NCBI GenBank assembly: GCA_034189065.1
Contig: JAXHVQ010000191.1
Coordinates: forward strand, 1 to 8,748
Length of the DNA stretch: 8,748 bases
Source: FACHB-1406 sp034189065
GTDB taxonomy: Bacteria; Cyanobacteriota; Cyanobacteriia; Cyanobacteriales; Spirulinaceae
Direction: 5' to 3'
In this document: in pieces, positions 1-6,471 of the stretch
Numbering within the stretch: the first letter of the stretch is position 1
How the letters are laid out: each line of letters opens with the position of its first letter
The notes under the pieces: model-generated
Database searches by the model: none
What the model saw: only the letters and a program-made list of their open reading frames with translations
Told to the model about the DNA's origin: nothing
Position numbers and translations under genes: made by a program

Positions 1-8
1 TCCCCTAA

Positions 9-1529
9 CTCCAACCGTCAGGAATAGCGCGTCGCATCGCCCCCCATCGACACGCCCAACCCTCCAACCCAACCGATGCCCCATCATCAGGAAAACCCAT
101 TGTTCGCCTTCAAGACGACGAACGCGAGACCCAAGAAATTAACCCAAAAGCCGATACCCCTTCAGTATCAGAAAGCCAACTCACATCACCTGAAGAAATC
201 AACTTAAAAGCCGATACCTCAGCGCTAGAAGAAACCCACCTCTCCAGCAACGAAGAAATTCAAACCCAACTTCAACCGCAAGAGCAACAAGAACAATCGG
301 GAAACGGCACAATTCAACGCCTGTGTTCAGAATGCGAAGCCGAACTCGCCGAAAAAGAAAGCCCCCCCATTCAAACCCAACTCAAAATCGGGCAACCCGG
401 AGACAAATACGAACAAGAAGCCGATGCCAAAGCCGCCGAAGTCATGAAAATGGAAGACCCGGCAGCCGAGAGCGAAATTGAAGAAGAGACAACCGAAAAC
501 ACCGTCCAAAAACAACCCCTCGCCTCCACCATCACCCCCCTCATCCAAGGCAAAGACTCCAAAAAAGAGAACCCAAACAGCACTTCCATCCAACAACAAC
601 TCGGTAAAGGGGGCGGACAACCCCTAGACAAAAACACCCGTTCGTTCATGGAAAATCGGTTCGGAGCCGACTTTAGTAGCGTGCGCGTCCACACCGATGA
701 CTCGGCGGTGCAGATGAACAAAGACATCGGCGCGCAAGCCTTTACCCACGGACAAAACATCTATTACGGCAAAGGGAAATCTCCTGGTAAAAACGAACTC
801 ACCGCCCACGAACTCACCCACACCATTCAGCAAAGCGGCGGTGAAATCCAGCAAAGCCAGGAAATTAGCCGCAAAGTTATCGAGTCAGAGGAAAGCAAAA
901 CAAGTTCAAAATCAAAGCCTCAGTTGTCAGAAGACTGGAGAAAAAGTCAATCTTCAACTGAAGAAAAACAAGCCAATAATACGCAGCATAAGCAAGAAAA
1001 AACGGATTTAGATAATGAGATAGACAACTTTAATCGGCGCTCGCGGGAAGCCTTAAGACAGGGAGGAGAAACGCTCAGAAAGTTTTGTGAGGAGCTGTTT
1101 AAGTTGCTCGAAGAAAAGGTTAAAATCGTGGCAAAACGATATGAAGATTTGCTAAGAGACGAGCATAACCTTTACCGGACTAGACCAGTCGGGGAATTTT
1201 CGTGGCGAGGACATCAACGGCGATTCAGAAGAGAGCGAGATTTTCTTGGAGCAATCTTGAAATTTTTATACGATCATTGCCCAAATATCGTTCGCGACCC
1301 AGCTCGCGCGCCTATCCTTGAAGAAGCAGAGGAGCTAAAAGATTTGCCTGTTCCCCAGACCCCCGCTAATGTAATGACCGGCGCAGAAATTCTTGAAATC
1401 CTACAGCGCTTTGGAGTCAATTTCGTTAATGGATATGTTGAGTTTACCCGAAATTTGCCCGGATACATAATGGCTTTTATACTTTTCCTGGCTCGTTCTT
1501 TCATTGGCACACTTCGAGAAATTGGGTAA
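9..1529 (+). CDS. DUF4157 (eCIS core) effector, 5' end incomplete
   Basis: This is a putative cargo or tip-associated protein of an extracellular contractile injection system. An N-terminal low-complexity Glu/Gln/Pro stretch carries a CSEC motif (Cys codons at 324 and 333). The family signature follows at 387-446 (key residues GDKYEQEAD...VM). The DUF4157 core is at about 603-833, with RFGADFSSVRVHT and the zincin-like HELTH motif at 807-821. After about 840 the sequence becomes AT-rich and charged (probable coiled coil). A segment at about 1203-1362 (W-GH-RRF...C...PVP) resembles small C-terminal domains I remember from polymorphic toxins, with low certainty. The tail at about 1464-1515 is hydrophobic. 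The first in-frame ATG (444) lies inside the GDKYEQEAD signature, so it is not the real start. The frame is open from 9, after a TAA at 6-8, with no ATG, GTG or TTG before 444. The start is therefore outside the window or lost to a frameshift. Peptidase activity is unproven. Confidence 0.85.
   Translation, partial: LQPSGIARRIAPHRHAQPSNPTDAPSSGKPIVRLQDDERETQEINPKADTPSVSESQLTSPEEINLKADTSALEETHLSSNEEIQTQLQPQEQQEQSGNGTIQRLCSECEAELAEKESPPIQTQLKIGQPGDKYEQEADAKAAEVMKMEDPAAESEIEEETTENTVQKQPLASTITPLIQGKDSKKENPNSTSIQQQLGKGGGQPLDKNTRSFMENRFGADFSSVRVHTDDSAVQMNKDIGAQAFTHGQNIYYGKGKSPGKNELTAHELTHTIQQSGGEIQQSQEISRKVIESEESKTSSKSKPQLSEDWRKSQSSTEEKQANNTQHKQEKTDLDNEIDNFNRRSREALRQGGETLRKFCEELFKLLEEKVKIVAKRYEDLLRDEHNLYRTRPVGEFSWRGHQRRFRRERDFLGAILKFLYDHCPNIVRDPARAPILEEAEELKDLPVPQTPANVMTGAEILEILQRFGVNFVNGYVEFTRNLPGYIMAFILFLARSFIGTLREIG
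135..218 (+). repeat. Two copies of a 24-bp motif in the DUF4157 N-terminal region
   Basis: The 24-base segments at 135-158 and 195-218 are near-identical and encode EINPKADT and EINLKADT, 60 bp (20 residues) apart. This is a short low-complexity repeat in the acidic linker before the CSEC motif. It supports frame 3 as the coding frame upstream of 444. Confidence 0.6.
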
Positions 1530-1573
1530 AACGCTAATATCTCAAGTTATAAACATTAATATTAAACTCACTC

Positions 1574-2365
1574 GTGAACAGCACTAAAGATAATAAAATT
1601 TCACAAAAACTGCAAAAAGAATTAAGTGATTTAGACTGGTTAGATGCTCTGACCCTACTGGTACTTCCTTGGGCAAAACCCTTTCTTCCTTTGATAGAAA
1701 TACCCAAACTCTTAGAAGAAAAACCCTCCCTTTGGACAGAAATTTACGACCGGAAACTTGCGTCACTTAAAACTCGCTCCGAGCGCCCGGAAACGATGAC
1801 AAGGCAAGAATTGGAAGCTGTCTATCCGCTAGCGATTCTCCAAGCCATGCACCAACTTGCCGAGCGAGGAGGGAAAGAAGTCGCCTTGGAACTCGAACGT
1901 TGGGTGAGGCGCTATTTCCGTCACCATGAAAGTCACATCCCGCTAGCAAGCTGGCGTTTGGTTTTAAATTTAACGTTTCTCCTGGAACGACACGATAGAA
2001 TTCCACCTCCTGCTGTCCTGGAGCCAATTGTACCAGAGATTCAAGAACTCGATCAAAAATTTAGTGAGGCTAGATATGAAATTTATGAAGTGGCTCCACC
2101 CGGACCGGAATATGAGGGGTTTTCAAAATGTTTTGAGATGACTTTATGGAACGGTGCTGCGTATTATGCCTATCCTATTCAAGCTCTCCGAAAAATAGCA
2201 CAACGGCTTAATTCGATAGAGCGCAAAGAAGTTGTAAATTGGGCAGAACAGCAGGCAAAGGTGATGGTTCCTAAAAAGAATCCCGAACAGCTTTGCGGCG
2301 ATAAATATTTGCGCGTTGAACCCCCCGGTTTTGACATGCCTTCTATTCTGGGTTTATCTGGCTAA
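1574..2365 (+). CDS. Unrecognised 263-aa protein, candidate partner or immunity protein of the upstream effector
   Basis: I do not recognise the family. The ORF starts at a GTG 44 bp after the DUF4157 gene. An in-frame TAA at 1550-1552 rules out a longer form, and no clear Shine-Dalgarno sequence precedes it. The protein is mostly helical in character. A hydrophobic, Trp/Leu/Pro-rich stretch lies at residues 19-42 (WLDALTLLVLPWAKPFLPLI region), followed by an Arg/Glu-rich middle with HHESH. The C-terminal part is rich in Tyr, Pro and aromatic residues, with single Cys residues. No signal peptide is obvious. Its composition matches the AT-rich tail of the preceding effector rather than the C-rich head, so tail and gene may have arrived together as a toxin/immunity cassette. 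That is inferred from position and composition only. It could equally be a chaperone or an unrelated gene. Confidence 0.7.
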   Translation: MNSTKDNKISQKLQKELSDLDWLDALTLLVLPWAKPFLPLIEIPKLLEEKPSLWTEIYDRKLASLKTRSERPETMTRQELEAVYPLAILQAMHQLAERGGKEVALELERWVRRYFRHHESHIPLASWRLVLNLTFLLERHDRIPPPAVLEPIVPEIQELDQKFSEARYEIYEVAPPGPEYEGFSKCFEMTLWNGAAYYAYPIQALRKIAQRLNSIERKEVVNWAEQQAKVMVPKKNPEQLCGDKYLRVEPPGFDMPSILGLSG

Positions 2366-2465
2366 GTAGGCGGGCGCAATTATTCGTAAAATAGCGATTC
2401 AATTCAAAATCGTGGAACCCTCTTTGTAGCTGGCTTTCAGCTTAAGTTTTGGATTCTGGGTTGTA

Positions 2466-4595
2466 ATGTTTATTTATGCCCACCTACTTATTAGGTTGCA
2501 GCACTTACAGGCAAAAGGGACAGAACTGCAAAACGCAGCCCAAAGCCAAGCAAGCGAACTCCAAGGACAAGAAGCAACCCTAAAACAAGAAACCACAGCC
2601 CGAGAACAACAAATCCAAACCGAAATCTCCGGTCAAGTTACGAGCCTCGAAAACCAAGCCGTCGCCGGAAAAACTCAAATAGAAAGCAACTGGGTCAACC
2701 TTCAAAATCAAGCCACCACCCAAATCACCGCCGTAGAAACCCAAGCCCAACAGTTTTCCCAAACCTACATGGCCAAAGCCCAAAGCTTTGTCGCCCAACT
2801 CGGCGGAAGTTACGAAGAAGCCCAACAGCAGCACCAACAACAAAGCCCCCAAGCACCACAACCTTCAACCCCCAACGGCGCATCCGGCGGAGCAAAACCC
2901 CCAGGCAATACCCAAGCCCTACAAAGCCAATGGCAAGCCTTAAAAACCGAAGCCGAAAGCACGTGGGCTGGAATCCAAAATCAAGTCCAACCCATTACCC
3001 AAAACCTCGAACAACAATGGACTGGCATTAACCAAAGCGCCCAAAACATCGGCACCCAACTGCAACAACAAAGCCAACAGCTTCAAACCAGCGCCAGCAC
3101 ATCCGCCAGTCGCATCGGCGAGGGAGTCAGCGAAAAATGGACAGCCCTCAGCCAAAAAGCCAGCCAACACCAGACAACCCTCGCTGGAAAAATTGGAGAA
3201 GCTCAAACCTGGGTGAGCGAAAAAGCGAATACCGCCGCCAACTGGGTGAGGGAAAAAGCCACCGCCGCCACCGCAGGACTCTCCGAAAAAGTCAGTAGCG
3301 CCAGCACTTGGCTCGCCCAAAAAGCTCAAACCGCATCCAGCAGCCTCACCGAAAAAGTCAGCAGCGCCAGCACTTGGCTAAGCGAAAAAGCCAACAGCGC
3401 TACTGCTTGGATAAGCGAAAAAGCCAATAGTGCCGGAAGCGCAATGGCCCAAAAAGCCAGTACCGCCACCGCCGCCCTCACCGAAAAAGGTAGCAGTGCC
3501 GCAGCTTGGGTGACAGAGAAAGGCAGTGCCGCCCAAAATTGGCTGTCCGAAAAAGGAAGCAGCGCCGCCAACGCCGTGGGAGAAAAAGCAAACTCCTTCG
3601 TCTCTCAACTCCAAGCCAAAGGCAGCAGCGCCGTCTCCTCAATACAATCTAAGGGAAGCTCGATTTTACAATGGCTCGGAGGAGCAGTGGGTTCCCTGGT
3701 GTCCGGGGTACAAAGTGCAGCCAGTAGCGCTGTTTCCTCGGTGGGAAGTCGAGTTTCAGGAGCGAAAAGTTGGGTTCAAAGCAAAAGTGCCGGCGCGCTG
3801 AGTTGGCTGTCGGGGAAAGCGTCCAGTGCGGCGAATTGGGTACAGCAGAAGAGTTCGGCAGGCGTGAGTTGGCTATCGAGCAAAGCATCCAGTGCGGCGA
3901 GTTGGGTACAGCAAAAGGGGTCTCAAAGTGTCAGTTGGCTGCAACAGAAGGGGTCTCAAGCTGGGAATTGGCTGCAAGAGAAAGGGTCTCAAGGTTTAAG
4001 TTGGCTGCAAGAGAAAGGGTCTCAAGCCGGGAATTGGTTGCAACAGAAAGCCTCGGCTGGGGTCAGTTGGCTGCAAGAGAAAGGGTCTCAAGCTGGGAAT
4101 TGGGTCAAGGAGAAAGGGTCTCAAGCCTGGAGTGGCGTTCAACGTTTGGCAGAGGTGGGAACGCAGGCGCTGCAATGGGCAGGGGAGGGGATTAAGTCGG
4201 GTTGGGAATGGACTAAAGGGAAGGCGACGCAGTTGGGGAGTTGGGCTGCCCAGAAGGTGCCCCAGGGGGTGAGTTGGGCTAACGAAAATATCCTGCAACC
4301 GAGTATGAGTTGGTTGGGGAACCAGTGGGAAGGGGTGAAAGGATGGTTAGGAGAGCATTACCCGGCGATTAGTAAGTGGGGACACGGGGTCTTAGATTTT
4401 GTCGGTTTGGCTGCGCCGTTTGTGGGGGCGGGAATTGGTTTTATCGTCGGCGGACCGGCTGGGGCGGCCATTGGATGGGCAGCAGGAGAAGTGGTGAGCA
4501 CTGTTGCCGATGGGGTGTTAATACCGGTTGGTATCTCGGCGAGTCGGCTTATCATGCCTCCCAAGGAGATGAGGAGAAGGCGCAAGAGGCTTTAA
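2466..4595 (+). CDS. Giant repeat-rich toxin trunk, N-terminal part (frameshifted)
   Basis: This is the front part of a very large polymorphic-toxin-like protein. Residues 1-15 look non-native and have only a weak GGG upstream of the ATG. From about residue 16 comes a Gln/Thr-rich coiled coil (LQAKGTELQ...), then a Pro/Ser/Gln linker (about 120-150). Residues 227-556 are strict 11-residue repeats such as WLQEKGSQAGN, which degrade slowly afterwards. Residues 640-685 form a glycine-rich hydrophobic segment (VGAGIGFIVGGPAGAAIGWAAG) of the kind used for membrane insertion. After ADGV (about 4517) the frame turns into Arg-rich nonsense and stops at 4593-4595, while the true sequence continues in the frame one base earlier. 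As read, the product is 709 aa and lacks the toxin tip. There is no signal peptide and no DUF4157 head, so it may be an orphan body displaced from the head gene upstream. Confidence 0.8.
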   Translation: MFIYAHLLIRLQHLQAKGTELQNAAQSQASELQGQEATLKQETTAREQQIQTEISGQVTSLENQAVAGKTQIESNWVNLQNQATTQITAVETQAQQFSQTYMAKAQSFVAQLGGSYEEAQQQHQQQSPQAPQPSTPNGASGGAKPPGNTQALQSQWQALKTEAESTWAGIQNQVQPITQNLEQQWTGINQSAQNIGTQLQQQSQQLQTSASTSASRIGEGVSEKWTALSQKASQHQTTLAGKIGEAQTWVSEKANTAANWVREKATAATAGLSEKVSSASTWLAQKAQTASSSLTEKVSSASTWLSEKANSATAWISEKANSAGSAMAQKASTATAALTEKGSSAAAWVTEKGSAAQNWLSEKGSSAANAVGEKANSFVSQLQAKGSSAVSSIQSKGSSILQWLGGAVGSLVSGVQSAASSAVSSVGSRVSGAKSWVQSKSAGALSWLSGKASSAANWVQQKSSAGVSWLSSKASSAASWVQQKGSQSVSWLQQKGSQAGNWLQEKGSQGLSWLQEKGSQAGNWLQQKASAGVSWLQEKGSQAGNWVKEKGSQAWSGVQRLAEVGTQALQWAGEGIKSGWEWTKGKATQLGSWAAQKVPQGVSWANENILQPSMSWLGNQWEGVKGWLGEHYPAISKWGHGVLDFVGLAAPFVGAGIGFIVGGPAGAAIGWAAGEVVSTVADGVLIPVGISASRLIMPPKEMRRRRKRL
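3144..4133 (+). repeat. Tandem 33-bp / 11-residue (hendecad) repeats, about 30 units
   Basis: From 3210 to 4133 the protein divides exactly into 28 consecutive 11-residue units without one insertion or deletion: 17 diverged units to 3770, then 11 well-conserved units starting with Trp at 3771, 3804, 3837 and so on to 4101. Two weaker units precede (3144-3209), and Trp-containing 11-mers continue more loosely to about 4360. The consensus is (W/A)(L/V)(S/Q)(E/Q)K(A/G)S(S/Q)(A)(A/G)(S/N). An 11-residue period gives an amphipathic 3/11 helix, as in LEA group 3 proteins, synuclein and apolipoproteins, or a right-handed coiled coil. A rod or a membrane-lying helix are both possible. Confidence 0.9.
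4509..4519 (+). other. Frameshift site in the giant toxin gene
   Basis: Reading frame 0 gives sensible protein up to GAT GGG GTG (4509-4517). Sensible protein resumes one base earlier as GGT GTT AAT ACC (4514 onward), giving ADG/GVNTGWYLGES. The four-G run at 4512-4515 would restore one frame if it held five. No heptameric slippery site of the X XXY YYZ type is present, so a one-base deletion or a sequencing error is more likely than programmed frameshifting. Confidence 0.8.
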
Positions 4596-5911
4596 CTAAT
4601 GCGGCTTTTGCTGGAATTGGTTTAATTCCGGTTGCCGGGAATGTGTTGGGCAAGGGAGGCAAATGGCTGAGTAAAACCAAAGTTGGCAAGTGGGGTGGAG
4701 ATGCCCTTGAAGCACTGGGTAAAACTGATGCTGCCCGGTGGGGTGGAGATGCGCTGAAGTGGGTCGGGAATAAGGGAGATGATGCTGCGCAGTGGTTGGG
4801 CAATACCCGCATGGGACAAATGGGAGGCAATGCTCTCGAATGGATGGGCAAGCGGGGAGATGATGCAACCCAGTGGTTGGGCAAGCAGGGCAACAGGGGT
4901 GTGGAGTACCTTGAAAGGCAGCGACAAGGGGTTATCCGTTTTGGGAGGAATGCTTTCGAGGGGGCGGGTAAGCTGGGAGATGAGATGTTAGGGCAGTGGG
5001 ATGAGTTGCTCTCGGGAGGAAATAAGTTAGAGTTGGCTGGGGCTCAGGGGAGGATGAAGTCGAGTCTTGATGCTCCGCCGGGGGTTAAGCCGGAAGCGGC
5101 TGATTTGAAAGGATTTGAGGGTGGGGCGGATGCGCGACGGGTTATGAATGACCCGGAGGCGATGGAAACTCTGGCAGATACGGCTCCGAAGCAGCGTTTG
5201 AGCGAGTTATCGTCTAAGGAGTTGGATGGGGAGTTGGAGTTGGCGGGGGATTTACCGCGCAAGTCGATTAACGAGCCGCCTTATGTGGAGGAGGTGGAGT
5301 TACCCAATGGGCATGAGTGGAAGCGCAAAGAAGATGGGACTTGGTGTCGTTTTTCTGAGCCGAAGGGCGATAATTGTGTGCCTCCTGGTACAAAAGAATT
5401 ACCAGAACCATTAAATCTAAAATCTCTAGTTATTGACTCAAATATAGCAATCGCTTTGGAGAAAAAAGCTAAAGGTCTAAAACTTCAGGCTGGAGAGCAA
5501 GCTTCGCTCGATAGCCTTACTGCAATGGGAGATGTGGAATTGCGAGTAGCAGATACAACTATAGCAGAAGTACAAGGTGGTCAAATCAAATTTAAGGGAT
5601 TACCTGTAAGTATTGCCCGCGATACCAATGAATATAAAGCCCTCTTACGGGAGCTTGAAGGCAATGCAGTAGGTCGCTCTAAGGGAGCCGCAGACCGTTC
5701 AATTGTTGCTGACACCTTTTTCGCAGAAACCGAACCAGGAGTAACGCCTCAATTCGCTACCCGTGACAAGGGGATATATAATGCTTTGTTGAGGATAGCA
5801 GGTGTCGATCCAGCAAAATTGGGAAAAACCGTACCTGAAGCATTTCCCAACGGCTTTACGGTAACAATAAATGGTAGGACGATTCAAGTTATGCCTATAC
5901 CTAATAAGTAG
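4514..5911 (+). CDS. Giant toxin, C-terminal part with PIN-like nuclease tip
   Basis: This is the continuation of the upstream gene after the frameshift. A GTG at 4376 opens this frame, but 4376-4513 is Cys/Arg-rich shadow sequence, so meaningful coding begins near 4514. The order is: GWYLGESAYHAS; a hydrophobic pre-toxin segment AGIGLIPVAGN (common before toxin tips); 27-residue repeats (4688-4897); an acidic linker; a GHEWKRKEDGTWCRFSEP linker typical of polymorphic toxins; and a C-terminal domain from about 5415. That domain reads VIDSNIAI, TTIAEV, ADRSIVAD, ATRDKGIYN. Its acidic residues at 5435 (D), 5567 (E), 5693 (D) and 5765 (D) match the D-E-D-D layout of PIN nucleases such as VapC. 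The inferred role is a metal-dependent RNase tip delivered to a target cell. Composition drops to AT-rich just before the tip. The reconstructed protein would be about 1,150 aa. Confidence 0.8.
   Translation, partial: GVNTGWYLGESAYHASQGDEEKAQEALTNAAFAGIGLIPVAGNVLGKGGKWLSKTKVGKWGGDALEALGKTDAARWGGDALKWVGNKGDDAAQWLGNTRMGQMGGNALEWMGKRGDDATQWLGKQGNRGVEYLERQRQGVIRFGRNAFEGAGKLGDEMLGQWDELLSGGNKLELAGAQGRMKSSLDAPPGVKPEAADLKGFEGGADARRVMNDPEAMETLADTAPKQRLSELSSKELDGELELAGDLPRKSINEPPYVEEVELPNGHEWKRKEDGTWCRFSEPKGDNCVPPGTKELPEPLNLKSLVIDSNIAIALEKKAKGLKLQAGEQASLDSLTAMGDVELRVADTTIAEVQGGQIKFKGLPVSIARDTNEYKALLRELEGNAVGRSKGAADRSIVADTFFAETEPGVTPQFATRDKGIYNALLRIAGVDPAKLGKTVPEAFPNGFTVTINGRTIQVMPIPNK
4688..4897 (+). 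repeat. 27-residue (81-bp) tandem repeat before the toxin tip
   Basis: Two full copies at 4736-4816 and 4817-4897 encode RWGGDALKWVGNKGDDAAQW and QMGGNALEWMGKRGDDATQW, each followed by LG. A shortened 16-residue copy (KWGGDALEALGKTDAA) precedes at 4688-4735. It is distinct from the 11-residue repeats upstream and forms an amphipathic Trp/Gly-rich linker. Confidence 0.75.
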
Positions 5912-5923
5912 TACGTAAGTAAT

Positions 5924-5929
5924 AAGGAG
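5924..5929 (+). promoter_or_regulatory. Ribosome binding site AAGGAG of the CPxC immunity-like gene
   Basis: AAGGAG lies 9 bases before the ATG at 5939. It is the clearest Shine-Dalgarno sequence in the window; the other genes have weak or no such site. This suggests efficient translation of the putative immunity gene just after the toxin, on the same transcript. Confidence 0.7.
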
Positions 5930-5938
5930 CTATAGGAA

Positions 5939-6391
5939 ATGGGGTACAGTTTTGATTACTTCGTCAGCAACCTTAAATGTCCAGTGTGTGCGGCAATCTC
6001 TGAGGCAGATAATTCTACCAATATGCAGACTTACATAAGAGATGAACCAGAACTAGCTAACCTAGGTGTGGGATATCCACTGAAAATCGAGACTGAAACA
6101 ATGGAAGATAAGCACTACTTGATTATTAAATTGCCGCAACCTTTGGAAGAAATTCGTATTCTGGATATATGGGAATGTCCAACCTGCGGATATCCCTTCA
6201 ACTGGGCTGAAATTGTAGTCATTGGTGGTTTTATCAACAGAGTTGATGCAGTATCGCTTAATCGAGAAGTTTTTGAAAAAGCAAACTTTATTTCCAGAGA
6301 ATGTATAAGTGTTGTGGCAGAGTTGACAGGTCGCTCTTTCTCAGACCTCGCTAAAACTGATTTAGTAAAAATTCTACGAGAGCGGTTATAA
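5939..6391 (+). CDS. Small CPxC-CPxC protein, probable immunity protein for the PIN-like toxin
   Basis: This 150-aa cytoplasmic-type protein starts 27 bp after the toxin stop, with a strong ribosome binding site, so the two are very likely co-transcribed. CPVC (C14, C17) and CPTC (C80, C83) form the two halves of a probable zinc ribbon separated by a roughly 60-residue beta-rich insert (YPLKIETETMEDKHYLIIKL). The C-terminal half is helical (EVFEKANFISRECISVVAELTG) and ends in a charged helix. No membrane segment is seen. I do not recognise a named immunity family. The role is inferred from position and from the AT-rich composition it shares with the toxin tip. It could also be a metal-binding regulator. 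VapC-type PIN toxins are normally paired with DNA-binding antitoxins, so a zinc-ribbon partner would be a different solution. Confidence 0.75.
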   Translation: MGYSFDYFVSNLKCPVCAAISEADNSTNMQTYIRDEPELANLGVGYPLKIETETMEDKHYLIIKLPQPLEEIRILDIWECPTCGYPFNWAEIVVIGGFINRVDAVSLNREVFEKANFISRECISVVAELTGRSFSDLAKTDLVKILRERL

Positions 6392-6400
6392 TTTATAATA

Positions 6401-6457
6401 AAAGAACTCATCGACCTCAAAATCATGCCCGACCCCCGCGCCAAAGAAATAGTCTAA
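6401..6457 (+). pseudogene. Fragment of the 82-aa gene (internal 17 codons)
   Basis: Positions 6401-6450 match 7791-7840 of the intact 82-aa gene at 49 of 50 bases (only 6442 C versus 7832 T differs). The homologous frame reads KELIDLKIMPDPRAKE, then IV and a stop at 6455-6457. The flanks do not match on either side, and no start codon precedes. It is a remnant left 9 bp after the immunity-like gene, most likely by a cassette insertion or a partial duplication. Confidence 0.85.
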
Positions 6458-6471
6458 AACGTACAAAGACT

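Noticed and set aside
444..446. ATG at 444 as the start of the DUF4157 protein
   Set aside because: It is the Met inside the conserved GDKYEQEAD...VM signature, and typical family sequence continues upstream to 9.
807..821. HELTH as proof of an active metalloprotease
   Set aside because: The motif is real, but DUF4157 domains are mainly known as eCIS-associated modules and activity cannot be judged from sequence here.
2428..2442. Short inverted repeat AGCTG-GCTTT-CAGCT as a terminator after the 263-aa gene
   Set aside because: The stem has only 5 pairs, is not GC-rich and is not followed by a T run.
2580..3614. Several long minus-strand ORFs opposite the trunk gene
   Set aside because: They are Gly/Phe/Leu- or Ala/Leu-rich mirror images of the repeat coding on the + strand, with no family resemblance.
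3144..4133. The 33-bp repeats as a CRISPR array
   Set aside because: The repeats are contiguous with no unique spacers, remain in frame and encode a regular protein motif.
3526..4195. Plus-strand ORFs at 3526-3801 and 3770-4195 in other frames
   Set aside because: They exist only because the 33-bp repeats keep all frames open. The sequence is repetitive shadow (RERVSSWEL-type) inside a well-supported gene.
4376..4513. GTG at 4376 as the start of a separate second gene
   Set aside because: The first 46 codons are Cys/Arg-rich nonsense, while the overlapping frame encodes a convincing glycine-zipper segment. Sensible coding begins only at the frameshift.
4509..4519. Programmed -1 frameshifting to make toxin-tip and tip-less forms
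   Set aside because: No slippery heptamer is present; a one-base loss in the G run explains it more simply. It stays open until reads are checked.
6115..6444. Minus-strand ORFs at 6115-6444 and 7679-7933 sharing a common peptide
   Set aside because: The shared peptide (ARGSGMILRSMSS) is the reverse complement of the 50-bp direct repeat, explained by the + strand gene and its fragment.
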